Origin: Flavobacterium aquiphilum
GTDB taxonomy: Bacteria; Bacteroidota; Bacteroidia; Flavobacteriales; Flavobacteriaceae
Direction: 5' to 3'
NCBI RefSeq assembly: GCF_027111335.1
Contig: NZ_CP114288.1
Location: 930,001-994,000 of the forward strand
Length of the DNA stretch: 64,000 nucleotides
Part shown: positions 9,349 through 18,908 of the stretch, in pieces
Position numbering within the stretch: position 1 is the stretch's first letter
Layout of the letters: every line of letters starts with the position of its first letter
Made by a program: the position numbers and the translations under genes
The notes under the pieces: generated by a model
The model's database searches: none
The model's input: the letters and a program-made list of their open reading frames with translations, nothing else
What the model was told of the DNA's origin: nothing

Positions 9349-9547
9349 AGCTATTTAGATTTTTACTATTTACAAGATATTAATTGTTACTATTTTGGTA
9401 AATTAATAAGAATAATGGGTTAATATTTAAAAGGGGTAAAAAAACAGTTAAATAATTTTAATTGCTTCATAATTTTTGTGTAAATGTCTTTATTTTAAAT
9501 AGTTGCATTGTGTTTTGTTTGAAAAAAATATCAGATTTCTCTTGTGG

Positions 9548-9598
9548 TTTATGTTAAAATTTGTTTTAACATAAAATAAAACAGTTTGAACGGCCGTT
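9548..9598. promoter_or_regulatory. Two palindromes upstream of the DUF4382 gene
   Basis: The 367-base spacer 9283-9649 contains, besides the hairpin at 9305, a 12-bp inverted repeat TTTATGTTAAAA (9548-9559) / TTTTAACATAAA (9564-9575) and a perfect palindrome AACGGCCGTT (9589-9598). These end about 50 bases before the DUF4382 start and look like operator dyads. No gene is seen in the spacer. Confidence 0.4.
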
Positions 9599-9649
9599 TT
9601 TACTTAATGCATTTTAGAACCCAAATCTTTAATTAAAAACACAGAAATT

Positions 9650-10501
9650 ATGAAGAAATTTAGATTACAAACCCTGGGAATTTTCACATTGGCAATTATG
9701 AGCTTGTCTCTTTTTAGTTGTGATGGAAATGACAGCACAGATAAAAGTCAGGAAACATCTCGACTTATGGTGAAAATGGTAGATGCTCCCGGTGATTATG
9801 ACCAAGTTAATGTCGAAGTACTTGACGTAATGGTTAAAAGCAGCTCTGATTCTGGTGACAATGGCTGGATAAGTATTGGTGATAAAACCCAAGTAGGGGA
9901 AGGAAAGATTTATGATTTGTTAAAATTAACCGGGGGAACCAATATTATGTTGACAGACAGTTTAATTCCTTCTGGTAGTTTGGGACAAATTCGATTAGTT
10001 CTTGGAGATGAAAATACAGTTGTTGTAGATGGAAAATCTTTTAATTTGACAACACCAAGTGCTCAACAATCAGGATTGAAATTGCAGGTTAATCAGACTT
10101 TGACAGCAGGAACGACTTATGAATTCCTTTTGGATTTTGATGTAAATAAATCTATTGTTACAACAGGTAATTCGAGTTATATTTTAAAACCGGTTATTAG
10201 AGTATCAACAAAAGAAGCTTCAGGTATAATCAAAGGAGTCGTGAGTCCAGCAGTTGATTATCAGGTTTTGGCATCTGTTCAACAAGGAGAGCAAGTTTTT
10301 TCCGCATTTGTTAAAATAGATGACAAAGATGGTGATACAACTGATGGAGACGGAGCTTTCCAAATAAATGGAATTCCATCTGGGACTTATACGTTGACTT
10401 TAACTCCTGATCCACTTTCAGGAAAAGCACCTATAACAATTGCTAATGTAGTTGTTGTGAATGGACAAACCACTGATGTAGGAAACGTTACTTTTCCGTA
10501 A
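9650..10501 (+). CDS. DUF4382 lipoprotein with carboxypeptidase-regulatory-like domain
   Basis: A 283-residue secreted lipoprotein: signal FTLAIMSLSLFSC with the lipid-bearing Cys near residue 24. A DUF4382 domain follows (SRLMVKMVDAPGDYDQVNVE through SYILKPVIRV, about residues 36-190) and then a C-terminal beta-sandwich like carboxypeptidase regulatory domains (GAFQINGIPSGTYTLTLTP). The role is unknown; such proteins are found on the Bacteroidetes cell surface. Preceded by two palindromes and followed by a strong terminator, so a single-gene unit. Confidence 0.8.
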   Translation: MKKFRLQTLGIFTLAIMSLSLFSCDGNDSTDKSQETSRLMVKMVDAPGDYDQVNVEVLDVMVKSSSDSGDNGWISIGDKTQVGEGKIYDLLKLTGGTNIMLTDSLIPSGSLGQIRLVLGDENTVVVDGKSFNLTTPSAQQSGLKLQVNQTLTAGTTYEFLLDFDVNKSIVTTGNSSYILKPVIRVSTKEASGIIKGVVSPAVDYQVLASVQQGEQVFSAFVKIDDKDGDTTDGDGAFQINGIPSGTYTLTLTPDPLSGKAPITIANVVVVNGQTTDVGNVTFP

Positions 10502-10521
10502 AGGTTAAAAAAAGTAGACAT

Positions 10522-10552
10522 AAAAATGCCCCGAATTTCGGGGCGTTTTTTT
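10522..10552. terminator. Bidirectional terminator between DUF4382 gene and hppA
   Basis: GCCCCG (10528-10533) and CGGGGC (10539-10544) form the core stem, extended by A5/T5 flanks, with T-runs on both strands. It serves the convergent genes on either side. Confidence 0.85.
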
Positions 10553-10572
10553 ATTCTGATTAAATCGGAATC

Positions 10573-13146
10573 TTATTTTAAAGCTTCTACTTTTGCTTTT
10601 ACTTCATCAAGTGTGCCTTCAAAAACTTGAACATTTTCATTTCCATTTTCAGAAGTTGTCACAGTAGCCGTCGCATTTCCGTCTTTTTTTATGATTTGGA
10701 CTTTCACTTCTTTTTTAGACATTTTGGAACAACATGCTTTGCCTTTTGGTTCAACAAATTTTCCGTTTTTGTCATAATGAGATAAGCACATTTCTTTTTG
10801 CTCAGGAGTACATTTTAGACTATCGCACATTTTTGCGCATTCTTCTTTTGTCATTTTAGCACATTTAGCCATGTTGCATTTACCCATCATCATTGCTCCT
10901 TCGGCCATAGAGCATTGTTTCATTATGATTTCTTTCTTTTCACAAGAACTTTGAGTATTCATGGTACTGCTTTCGTTTCCTAAAATTGGAGCCATAACCA
11001 AACCGATCAAACAAGTCAATTTGATTAAAATATTCATTGATGGCCCCGAAGTGTCTTTGAAAGGATCTCCAACGGTATCACCAGTAACCGCGGCTTTATG
11101 AGCATCTGATCCTTTGTAAGTCATCTCTTCATTAATCATAACTCCTGCCTCAAATGATTTTTTAGCGTTGTCCCAAGCACCACCGGCATTGTTTTGGAAA
11201 ACTGCCCAAAGTACTCCGGATACAGTAACTCCAGCCATATAGCCTCCCAGCATTTCGGCAATTAATTGATTGTTGTCTCCGTAAACTAATTTACCAACGA
11301 GTAAAATTGCAATTGGGAAACCAATTGTCAAAATACCAGGTAACATCATTTCCCTCAAAGCGGCTTTGGTTGAAATATCAACACATTTGGCATATTCCGG
11401 TTTGCCGTTTCCTTCCATAATTCCAGGAATTTCTTTGAACTGTCTACGTACTTCGTACACCATATCCATTGCGGCTTTCCCTACAGAATTCATCGCTAAT
11501 GCTGAGAAAACAACAGGTATCATTCCTCCAATGAATAGCATTGCTAAAACAGGTGCTTTGAAAATATTGATTCCGTCAATTCCAGTGAAAGTAACATAAG
11601 CAGCAAACAAAGCCAAAGAAGTCAATGCCGCAGAAGCAATCGCAAATCCTTTTCCTGTTGCAGCGGTTGTATTTCCAACTGAGTCCAAAATATCGGTTCT
11701 TGTACGAACTTCTTTTGGTAATTCACTCATTTCGGCAATTCCACCGGCATTGTCAGATATTGGCCCGAATGCATCGATTGCCAATTGCATTGCAGTTGTC
11801 GCCATCATTGCAGAGGCAGCTAACGCCACTCCGTAAAATCCTGCTAAAGCATAGGAAACCCATATAGCGATTCCAAACAATAAAACGGTTGGGAAAGTTG
11901 AAATCATTCCCGTTGCCAATCCTGCAATTACATTTGTTGCCGATCCAGTACTCGATTTTTGAACAATCGCCATTACTGGTTTTGTGCCTAATCCAGTGTA
12001 ATATTCGGTTACTGATGAAATGGCTCCACCAACAATTAAACCGATTAGTGTGGCATAAAATACGTACATAGACGAAATCTCTTTTGTGCCTTCACCGAAG
12101 AAAGTCATTTTAATCGTTTGGGGAAGCATATATTGGACCAAGAAAAAGCACGCAATTGCTGTTAAAATAATAGCAACCCAGTTTCCTATATTTAATGCTT
12201 TTTGAACTTGTGCTTCCTTAGCGTTTTCGTCAGTGATTTTAACCAACATAGTGCCGACTATTGAGAATAAAATTCCAAAACCGGCAATCGCCATAGGTAA
12301 TAGAATAGGACCAATTCCTCCAAATGCATCCTGAATAGATCCGCCCATATCTTTAATCACATAATTTCCAAGAACCATGGCGGCCAAAACTGTCGCCACA
12401 TATGAACCAAATAAATCGGCACCCATACCTGCAACATCACCTACATTGTCACCCACGTTATCAGCAATAGTTGCAGGATTTCGAGGGTCGTCTTCCGGAA
12501 TACCAGCTTCAACTTTACCAACTAAATCAGCGCCGACATCGGCCGCTTTAGTGTAAATTCCACCACCTACACGAGCAAATAGAGCAATTGATTCGGCACC
12601 CAAAGAAAAACCGGCCAATGTTTCCAAAACTACTGTCATATCTTCGGTAGAGGTCCATTGTCCTTTCATGAATATCTGAAAGAAAATAATAAAAAAAGAA
12701 GTTAAGCCTAAAACAGCCAAACCGGCTACACCTAATCCCATTACGGTTCCACCTCCAAAAGAAACTTTTAAAGCTTGTGGTAAACTGGTACGTGCGGCCT
12801 GAGTAGTTCTTACATTGGTTTTGGTTGCGATTTTCATCCCCATATTTCCGGCTAATGCCGAGAAAAAGGCTCCGCATACAAATGCAACAATTATTAAAAT
12901 ATTGGTTTTTACCCCAGGAATAAAAGTAATCCCTGCCAATACAACGCTTGCAACGATTACAAAGACAGCCATTAATCTGTATTCTGCTTTTAAGAAGGCT
13001 AAAGCTCCTTCATATATGTGATCTGATATCTCTTTCATTTTTCCGTCTCCGGAATCTTGTTTTAATACCCACGATCTTTTGACGACCATAAAAATTAGTC
13101 CTACTAATGCCATAAAAATTGGCACATAAATCATAATTGAATTCAT
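10573..13146 (-). CDS. hppA: Membrane-bound ion-pumping pyrophosphatase with Cys/Met-rich C-terminal extension
   Basis: Couples hydrolysis of pyrophosphate to Na+ or H+ export across the inner membrane. The core (residues 1 to about 723) has the hydrophobic helices and the catalytic signatures [32 protein letters not shown] and [23 protein letters not shown] has Ala at the position that marks K+-dependent enzymes, and these are often Na+ pumps. Unusually, the protein continues for about 134 residues after the last helix: a stretch with ten cysteines and many Met and Lys (such as [19 protein letters not shown]), then a small charged domain ending [11 protein letters not shown]. The family's C-terminus faces outward, so this tail would be periplasmic. 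The soluble pyrophosphatase gene is adjacent upstream. Confidence 0.93.
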   Translation of the reverse strand: MNSIMIYVPIFMALVGLIFMVVKRSWVLKQDSGDGKMKEISDHIYEGALAFLKAEYRLMAVFVIVASVVLAGITFIPGVKTNILIIVAFVCGAFFSALAGNMGMKIATKTNVRTTQAARTSLPQALKVSFGGGTVMGLGVAGLAVLGLTSFFIIFFQIFMKGQWTSTEDMTVVLETLAGFSLGAESIALFARVGGGIYTKAADVGADLVGKVEAGIPEDDPRNPATIADNVGDNVGDVAGMGADLFGSYVATVLAAMVLGNYVIKDMGGSIQDAFGGIGPILLPMAIAGFGILFSIVGTMLVKITDENAKEAQVQKALNIGNWVAIILTAIACFFLVQYMLPQTIKMTFFGEGTKEISSMYVFYATLIGLIVGGAISSVTEYYTGLGTKPVMAIVQKSSTGSATNVIAGLATGMISTFPTVLLFGIAIWVSYALAGFYGVALAASAMMATTAMQLAIDAFGPISDNAGGIAEMSELPKEVRTRTDILDSVGNTTAATGKGFAIASAALTSLALFAAYVTFTGIDGINIFKAPVLAMLFIGGMIPVVFSALAMNSVGKAAMDMVYEVRRQFKEIPGIMEGNGKPEYAKCVDISTKAALREMMLPGILTIGFPIAILLVGKLVYGDNNQLIAEMLGGYMAGVTVSGVLWAVFQNNAGGAWDNAKKSFEAGVMINEEMTYKGSDAHKAAVTGDTVGDPFKDTSGPSMNILIKLTCLIGLVMAPILGNESSTMNTQSSCEKKEIIMKQCSMAEGAMMMGKCNMAKCAKMTKEECAKMCDSLKCTPEQKEMCLSHYDKNGKFVEPKGKACCSKMSKKEVKVQIIKKDGNATATVTTSENGNENVQVFEGTLDEVKAKVEALK

Positions 13147-13195
13147 AAAAATATCCTCATTATATTAATAAAAAAATGTTATCGAAAGCAATTTA

Positions 13196-13238
13196 AACAA
13201 AAAAAGCAATACCCAATGTTGAGTATTGCTTTTTTTGC
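13196..13238 (-). terminator. Terminator of ppa
   Basis: GCAATACC/GTATTGC-type hairpin (left arm 13199-13212, right arm 13223-13236) flanked by A and T runs. Read leftward it ends the ppa transcript before hppA, so the two pyrophosphatase genes are probably separate units. Confidence 0.75.
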
Positions 13239-13256
13239 AAAAAAATAAAGGAAAAA

Positions 13257-13784
13257 TTATTTAATGCTAAATAATCCTTTTGGTTTGTTTTCAATTTTAT
13301 TAAAACGTTCGGTACATTCATCGATGATTGTGTAAGCCTCATCCAAATTACCCCAACCTTCTACGTCTACTTTTTTGTTTTCAAGGTCTTTATAAACTTG
13401 GAAAAAATGCTCGATTTCTTTCAATAAGTGAGGATTAACATCTGAAAGGTTTTCTAATGAATTCCAAATTGGATCGGAAACCGGTACACAGATAATTTTT
13501 TCGTCTGGTCCTTTGTCATCAGCCATGTGGAAAACACCGATAGGTTTCACCTGCATTACACAACCCGGGAAAGTAGGTTCGTTAATCAATACCAAAACAT
13601 CCAAAGGGTCACCATCCAAAGCCAAAGTTTCAGGAATGAAACCGTAATCTGCAGGGTACATCATGGATGAAAATAGCATTCTGTCAAAACGCATTCTTTT
13701 TATCTCAAAATCGTATTCGTATTTATTTCTACTTCCTCTTGGTATCTCAATTAATACGTCAAAAGTTTTTAATTTTTCTGTCAT
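13257..13784 (-). CDS. ppa: Inorganic pyrophosphatase (soluble, family I)
   Basis: Cytoplasmic enzyme that hydrolyses pyrophosphate released by biosynthesis. Start chosen at ATG 13782-13784 (MTEKLKTFDVLIEIPRGS) because the family begins just before the IEIPRGSRNKYEY motif; the frame extends 19 codons upstream without similarity. The metal-binding DGDPLDVLVL motif (residues about 70-79) and the lysine/tyrosine active-site residues are present. A perfect promoter match lies upstream of this start and supports it. Confidence 0.95.
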   Translation of the reverse strand: MTEKLKTFDVLIEIPRGSRNKYEYDFEIKRMRFDRMLFSSMMYPADYGFIPETLALDGDPLDVLVLINEPTFPGCVMQVKPIGVFHMADDKGPDEKIICVPVSDPIWNSLENLSDVNPHLLKEIEHFFQVYKDLENKKVDVEGWGNLDEAYTIIDECTERFNKIENKPKGLFSIK

Positions 13785-13828
13785 TATTCTTTGTTTTTTG
13801 TTTTTTTTAGATTGTTTTTTAGAGATCG

Positions 13829-13858
13829 CAAATGTAATCAAACTATACTTTTTTGCAA
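13829..13858 (-). promoter_or_regulatory. Promoter of ppa
   Basis: On the minus strand TTG (13858-13856), a 19-base spacer, then TACATTTG (13836-13829): an exact match to the Bacteroidetes consensus. Transcription would begin near 13822, giving a short leader to the ATG at 13784. Confidence 0.75.
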
Positions 13859-14029
13859 CAAAAAAAGCAATATAATCCTGATGTGTTTTAGGGAATTAAC
13901 CTTAAAATCAAGCTTAAAACACAATTGTTTCAAAATAAATGCTAAAGAAAGTTTATAAACGTCTTTCGTTTGTTGTTTTATTGTCCTAAAATTGATGCTA
14001 ATGGGATATATGCTAGTTGATTTATTATG

Positions 14030-14629
14030 TTAGTACACAATTGTTCTGTTGCGTTTTTTTAGGTAATAGTGCCAAAGCAAAAATGTGGCATAAGAGCGGT
14101 AGGGACTCCATTGCTGGGCATGGATTTCCATTTCTTGCTTATCATGAATATCCAGTAATTCTTTAATTGTATTGATAACTGCTATGTCACCCAATGGAAT
14201 CAAATCGGGTTCCTGAAGGCAAAACATAAGGTAAATATCGATGGTCCAATTTCCGATTCCTTTTAGTTTGATTAATTCGTCTCGAACTTGTTGTGCCGAT
14301 TTTGTGGCTAGGCTTTCAATGTCTAGTTCTTTGTTGAGAACTGTTTGGGCTAATATTTTTATGTAATTGGTTTTCTGGCGGCTAACACCCAAAGTTCTGA
14401 ATTCTTCGTCGGGGAGAATGGAAAGTGTTTCGGGAATGCAGGTTGTATGGGCTTTGATTTTCAGAAATGTTGCTTTCGCCGAATCTATTGAAACTTGCTG
14501 TTCCAAAATCAACAATACTAAAGTTTCAAATCCTTGAGGCCTTCTTGGAATTGCAGGCATTCCATAAGTTTCTATGATCTGTTTAAAGATGGGATCTTTT
14601 TGTAAAAGATAATCGAAAGCTTGTTGCAT
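14030..14629 (-). CDS. DNA-3-methyladenine glycosylase (AlkA-type, HhH-GPD)
   Basis: Base-excision repair enzyme that removes alkylated purines. The helix-hairpin-helix is seen as LIKLKGIGNWTIDIYLMF followed by the GPD loop with the catalytic Asp in LIPLGDIAVINTIK. The protein is 199 residues, so it has only the glycosylase core and lacks the N-terminal beta domain of E. coli AlkA. No iron-sulfur cysteines follow. Monocistronic. Confidence 0.88.
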   Translation of the reverse strand: MQQAFDYLLQKDPIFKQIIETYGMPAIPRRPQGFETLVLLILEQQVSIDSAKATFLKIKAHTTCIPETLSILPDEEFRTLGVSRQKTNYIKILAQTVLNKELDIESLATKSAQQVRDELIKLKGIGNWTIDIYLMFCLQEPDLIPLGDIAVINTIKELLDIHDKQEMEIHAQQWSPYRSYATFLLWHYYLKKRNRTIVY

Positions 14630-14672
14630 GGTCGTATTTTTTAGCCCGGATAGAAATGAAAAGCCTTATGAA

Positions 14673-14751
14673 AAAAACAGCTAATTTTTTGTTGAAGTAA
14701 AAAAGCGACTATAAGAAGCTCTTTTTACTTTTTACAAAAATAGCTGTTTTT
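14673..14751 (-). terminator. Nested inverted repeats after the DUF5686 gene
   Basis: AAAAACAGCTA near 14673-14683 is complementary to TAGCTGTTTTT (14741-14751). A second imperfect hairpin with AAAAAGCG and GCTCTTTTT lies inside. Read leftward this follows the stop of the DUF5686 gene and has T-runs, so it is a likely terminator. Confidence 0.55.
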
Positions 14752-14784
14752 GAGTAAGCTTGTAATGGAGAGCCGGATTAGCTT

Positions 14785-17286
14785 CTAAAAATAGAATCCG
14801 AAAGATCCTTTTACGGCAAATCTATTGATGTTTGGCATGTCAAGATAACTGCCTCTCCATGATAAATCAAGGCGGAATACCTTGAAGATATTTCCAATTC
14901 CGGCATTGTATTCCCAATATACATTCTCTGGAGCTACATAATTTAGGCCTGAAGCATTTATGGCTTTGTTGGCATCTGAAATGGTTCCGTAAGCGGCTTT
15001 CACACCTATAAATTCCCTCCAATTAAGTTTTCGTAAAAATGGAACTCTTGCAAAAAATCTTCCGTTGAAATCGTGGGTCCATTGAGCAGTAGCATATTTA
15101 TCGGTTACAAATTCATAGTAATTAAGATTACTGAATGTGTTTTCGATAGTGAAAAAAGTCTGGTTACCGGGAACAATGCTCAGAAGCCCAAGCGGAACAG
15201 TTCCATAAGTTTTTCCGAGTTCCAATATTACATCAGAGCGGCCGAGCGGCCCGATAATAATTGGCTGTTTGTAATAAAGTTCAATTTTTTTATAATTAAA
15301 ATCACTGTTGATGATTCCTTTGTAACCTTGGCTGTAGTTGACAAATAGGGTAGAGTATGGCGCGTTGGCGATACTTCTTTCAACTCCATAAGCAATTGTT
15401 CTCCTGTTTGGTGTCCACTCTGCCTGAATGTTAAATTCAGATTGTGTAGTGTTGCTTTTTACAACGCCCGCCGGATTTTCGGCTGATGGTAAAGTAGTGT
15501 AATAATTCAGACTGAAAACAGGCGAAGCCGATTCCAGTGTTTTATAAGTTACGCCCGTTTGAAACGTTAGATTTTTTACTGGTTCTATTGCAATATAGGC
15601 ATTGGTTAAACCTACATTGGTTAATTTTCCGTTGGAACCCGTCGTAAAAAAAGCCGAAGAGCCGTAACTCCTTGATAAAATGTCATTGGATATTGTCAAA
15701 CTGGCTCCCAATTGTTCAATATCACGCCTGTTTCCGGCAGAAATAATGACTCTGTTCTTTTTGTCAATCATCCATTTTCCGGCAAAACCATATTTAAATT
15801 TGTCATCTCTTGCACCATAAGCGGTAAAAGCTTGTACACGCCAGGTATCGTTGGGGCCAAAGTAAGTTCGACCTCCGATTTGAGTCCTGAAACCTTCGAC
15901 TTCGTTGTATCCGAAAGTAGAAAAAATGGGGCCAAAATCAAACCAGTTGTGATTAATGTAGCCGCTGGCGAGCACCGTGACCAGATTGGTAAGCCGTTTG
16001 AATGCGGGGACGGTTTTGAGCGTATCAAGCATTTTGTAAACACCTTTTTCGTCTTTGGATAGTTTTTCAAAGCGGTTTTCCTCCCAGTATTCGTCACTCT
16101 TTTTATATACTTCGTTATCAACAAAATTTACTTCTTCTTTGTAAAATTTCGCAGGTTTTTCAATATTGAATTTGTGATTTTGGAAATAAGTGGTTCGTTT
16201 GCCGTAAACACCTTTTGATTTTTCTTTTTTGTTTAAAGCAAAATCAGACATTAGGTAGTCTTTTGTCAACAGGAAAATAGAATCGTTCAGTACATCAAAT
16301 TCTTGTTCGACATAAATATCTTTTACCCAGTTGATGTTGGCACTTTTGGTAACTGCCATATTTATTTTTTTTATGGCAAATGTGGTATCGTTAACCCAAA
16401 AATCGCCCTTAAAAGTGAGTTCATTTTTTCGTCTTGGGTAAAAAACAATGTTGTAGCACCATTTTTTGTCTATAAAAGTACTGTCTCTCAATACATAATT
16501 ATAGGTGTCAATTCCTGTTGTGGAAAGCGGACTGGTAAAGGTCTTATGAAATAAATTGATATAATTGTTGTAAATATTATAATCGACATATAAATCTTTT
16601 ATGAACGACAAAATTTGCTGATTCCCTTCGTAACCTGAGGTTTTATTTGCTTTTACAATTTCTTTGGTTTTAGGGATTCTGTTGTCGCCATATACATCAG
16701 AAAGAGCTTCGTTTATGAAAATAGGTAAATACGTTTTTCCTGTAACTTTTGAAGTGTCCACATGGTCAAAGATGAATTCCATGCCTTTGAAAAGTTTATT
16801 TTTTCTATAAGCACTGTCAATTGAATTAATGTCGAATTCAACCTTTTCATATTTTTCCATTTGGTATTGGTTGAATTTATACAGACCATTTTTGCGCTTT
16901 TTCGCCCAAATTTTTCTCAGGATTACTAGGGCAGGGTTGTCCTTTTTTGAAGTTTTGCCGGTATAAATAACCACTTCTTTCAAGGTTTCCTGATCTTTCA
17001 ATTCAATGGTGAAATTATAATTAACCGATTTGGTTAGAGTAATTTCTTTTTCAGAAAAGCCCACAGAACTTACTACTAAAGTCTGGTAATTGTTTGGAGA
17101 TTCTAAATAAAATCGTCCGTCTTCGTTGGTTACAGTGCCTGTACTGCTGCCTTTAAAAACAATATTGGCAAAAGGTACAGGTTGTTTGGATTTGTCAATA
17201 ACAATACCACTCACTTTTGTTTGAGCAAAAATTTGGGATGATGCCGCAAATAAAAATAAGACGATTATTAATAATATTTTCTTCAT
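14785..17286 (-). CDS. DUF5686 outer-membrane protein with CarboxypepD_reg-like domain
   Basis: Large secreted envelope protein restricted to Bacteroidetes. The start is placed at ATG 17284-17286 (MKKILLIIVLFLFAASSQIFAQ), a good Sec signal peptide; an in-frame ATG lies further upstream inside the pdhB terminator. After the signal comes a carboxypeptidase-regulatory-like domain (VSGIVIDKSKQPVPFANIVF), then the DUF5686 region ending in a long beta-rich segment with the aromatic C-terminus GSFGFYF typical of outer-membrane beta barrels. The function is unknown; a TonB-like or barrel role is inferred only. Confidence 0.85.
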   Translation of the reverse strand: MKKILLIIVLFLFAASSQIFAQTKVSGIVIDKSKQPVPFANIVFKGSSTGTVTNEDGRFYLESPNNYQTLVVSSVGFSEKEITLTKSVNYNFTIELKDQETLKEVVIYTGKTSKKDNPALVILRKIWAKKRKNGLYKFNQYQMEKYEKVEFDINSIDSAYRKNKLFKGMEFIFDHVDTSKVTGKTYLPIFINEALSDVYGDNRIPKTKEIVKANKTSGYEGNQQILSFIKDLYVDYNIYNNYINLFHKTFTSPLSTTGIDTYNYVLRDSTFIDKKWCYNIVFYPRRKNELTFKGDFWVNDTTFAIKKINMAVTKSANINWVKDIYVEQEFDVLNDSIFLLTKDYLMSDFALNKKEKSKGVYGKRTTYFQNHKFNIEKPAKFYKEEVNFVDNEVYKKSDEYWEENRFEKLSKDEKGVYKMLDTLKTVPAFKRLTNLVTVLASGYINHNWFDFGPIFSTFGYNEVEGFRTQIGGRTYFGPNDTWRVQAFTAYGARDDKFKYGFAGKWMIDKKNRVIISAGNRRDIEQLGASLTISNDILSRSYGSSAFFTTGSNGKLTNVGLTNAYIAIEPVKNLTFQTGVTYKTLESASPVFSLNYYTTLPSAENPAGVVKSNTTQSEFNIQAEWTPNRRTIAYGVERSIANAPYSTLFVNYSQGYKGIINSDFNYKKIELYYKQPIIIGPLGRSDVILELGKTYGTVPLGLLSIVPGNQTFFTIENTFSNLNYYEFVTDKYATAQWTHDFNGRFFARVPFLRKLNWREFIGVKAAYGTISDANKAINASGLNYVAPENVYWEYNAGIGNIFKVFRLDLSWRGSYLDMPNINRFAVKGSFGFYF

Positions 17287-17293
17287 GATATAT

Positions 17294-17331
17294 AAAAAAA
17301 GCTTCATCAAAGTAGGATTGATGAAGCTTTT
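17294..17331 (-). terminator. Terminator of pdhB overlapping next gene's leader
   Basis: AAAAGCTTCATCAA (17297-17310) and TTGATGAAGCTTTT (17318-17331) form a perfect 14-bp stem. Read leftward it is followed by a T-run, 33 bases past the pdhB stop. It abuts the start of the DUF5686 gene (17286), which must therefore be read by a transcript passing or starting within it. Confidence 0.85.
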
Positions 17332-17363
17332 AAACGGTTATATTCGATTATTAGTATAAATTA

Positions 17364-18341
17364 CTACTTATACAAAACTTTCTTAACAGCTTTTACAACG
17401 TCAGCAGCATTTGGCAACCATTCTTTCAATAAAACTGGAGAATATGGTGCAGGAGTGTCAGCAGTTGTAATACGTTGAATTGGAGCGTCCAAGAAATCAA
17501 AAGCTTGTTCCTGAACGATATAAGTAATTTCAGAAGAGATACTTGCAAATGGCCAAGCTTCTTCAAGAATAACTAATCTATTTGTTTTTCTAACCGAAGT
17601 TAAAATTGCTTCTTTGTCCATTGGACGAACAGTTCTCAAGTCAATAATTTCACAAGAGATACCTTCTTTTGCTAATTCATCAGCAGCGATATAAGCTTCT
17701 TTGATGATTTTTCCGAAAGAAACGATAGTAACATCTGTCCCTTCACGTTTAACATCGGCAACTCCAAGAGGAATAGTGTACTCACCATCTGGCACTTCAC
17801 CTTTGTCTCCGTACATTTGCTCAGACTCCATGAAAATAACTGGATCGTTGTCACGGATAGCCGATTTTAATAAACCTTTAGCATCGTAAACATTTGATGG
17901 AACTACAACTTTAAGTCCTGGAGTGTTAGCAAACCAGTTTTCAATAGCTTGAGAGTGAGTTGCTCCTAATTGTCCTGCAGAAGCAGTTGGTCCACGGAAA
18001 ACGATTGGCACGTTAAATTGTCCACCGGTCATTTGACGAATTTTCGCAGCGTTATTTATAATTTGGTCAATTCCAACCAAACAGAAGTTGAAAGTCATAT
18101 ATTCTACTATCGGGCGACATCCGTTCATTGCAGATCCTACAGCGATTCCAGTAAAACCAAGCTCAGCAATTGGAGTATCGATTACTCTTTTTTCACCAAA
18201 TTCAGCAAGCATTCCTTTAGATGCTTTGTAGGCACCATTGTACTCAGCAACCTCTTCACCCATTAAGTATATGGACTCATCTCGGCGCATTTCTTCGCTC
18301 ATCGCTTCACAAATGGCCTCTCTAAATTGTATCGTTCTCAT
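17364..18341 (-). CDS. pdhB: Pyruvate dehydrogenase E1 component, beta subunit
   Basis: Beta subunit of the thiamine-diphosphate-dependent E1 enzyme that decarboxylates pyruvate. Start chosen at ATG 18339-18341 (MRTIQFREAICEAMSEEM), which fits family N-termini; the open frame extends upstream without similarity. Signatures are GEEVAEYNGAYKASKGM, GFTGIAVGSAMNG, FRGPTASAGQLGATHSQ and the C-terminal transketolase domain with IDLRTVRPMDKEAI. The length of 325 residues is typical. The alpha subunit and E2 are not next to it here, so the complex is encoded at separate loci. Confidence 0.95.
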   Translation of the reverse strand: MRTIQFREAICEAMSEEMRRDESIYLMGEEVAEYNGAYKASKGMLAEFGEKRVIDTPIAELGFTGIAVGSAMNGCRPIVEYMTFNFCLVGIDQIINNAAKIRQMTGGQFNVPIVFRGPTASAGQLGATHSQAIENWFANTPGLKVVVPSNVYDAKGLLKSAIRDNDPVIFMESEQMYGDKGEVPDGEYTIPLGVADVKREGTDVTIVSFGKIIKEAYIAADELAKEGISCEIIDLRTVRPMDKEAILTSVRKTNRLVILEEAWPFASISSEITYIVQEQAFDFLDAPIQRITTADTPAPYSPVLLKEWLPNAADVVKAVKKVLYK

Positions 18342-18554
18342 ATTGTTATAGTCTGTGTGTAATTTTTTGAATGGCAAAAATAATTATTTTAAATTACTTA
18401 AAGGCATAAAATTCCTTAAAATAACAAGGTTTTAAGGTATTGTTTTTTTTAAGTGTTATTTCTGCTAATTCCTTTTTTTTAAAATGAATCAAAATCATAA
18501 AGTTCCTTTAGTTGTTTTGTTATTTGAGATTTTTTTTATTTTTTTGGAGCAGAA

Positions 18555-18712
18555 GCATTTGCTTTTTTAGGGAGTTATCTCCGCTTTTTGCTGCACGCAT
18601 GTGATAGCGAACTGACGGAGTAATCTTTTTAGCTGAACCCCAGTTCACAAGGATTTTTACGGCACACGAGCGGAGCGAACTGACGAAGTAATCGGGGCTA
18701 AAAAACAACATT
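18555..18712. repeat. Degenerate dispersed intergenic element
   Basis: The 567-base spacer 18342-18908 contains a GC-richer block that shares GAACCCCAG, AAGGAT and ATCGGGGCTAAA with the element at 63070-63195. Short internal units are repeated (GCGAACTGACGGAGTAATC and GCGAACTGACGAAGTAATC). It looks like a decayed dispersed repeat; a small open frame over it has no recognisable product. Confidence 0.55.
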
Positions 18713-18824
18713 CTATTCCCCTAGAAAGTTTCTAAAAAAGAATATCTGTAGGCCTATCTTTTTTAGTTATCCCCAATAAAAAATTATTATTTACTTCTGA
18801 TTTACGAAATCGTAATAGTTGTTG

Positions 18825-18854
18825 ATAATATATTATGCATGCATAATATATTAT
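18825..18854. promoter_or_regulatory. 30-bp perfect palindrome upstream of etfBA
   Basis: Half-site ATAATATATTATGCA (18825-18839) is followed directly by its exact reverse complement up to 18854. A -7-like TAAATTTG follows at 18869-18876, with no TTG at the usual -33 distance. The dyad overlaps where -33 would lie, as an activator or repressor site might. Confidence 0.6.
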
Positions 18855-18908
18855 TCAATTTATTATTTTAAATTTGTCAGGAAAAAAATAGAATTTAAAT
18901 ATATAATT

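Noticed and set aside
11366..12071. Several plus-strand frames within hppA
   Set aside because: They are opposite-strand shadows of the membrane pyrophosphatase, whose catalytic motifs fix the true frame.
18520..18711. 63-codon minus-strand frame before etfB
   Set aside because: It coincides with a decayed dispersed repeat, has no family likeness, and no promoter or start context.
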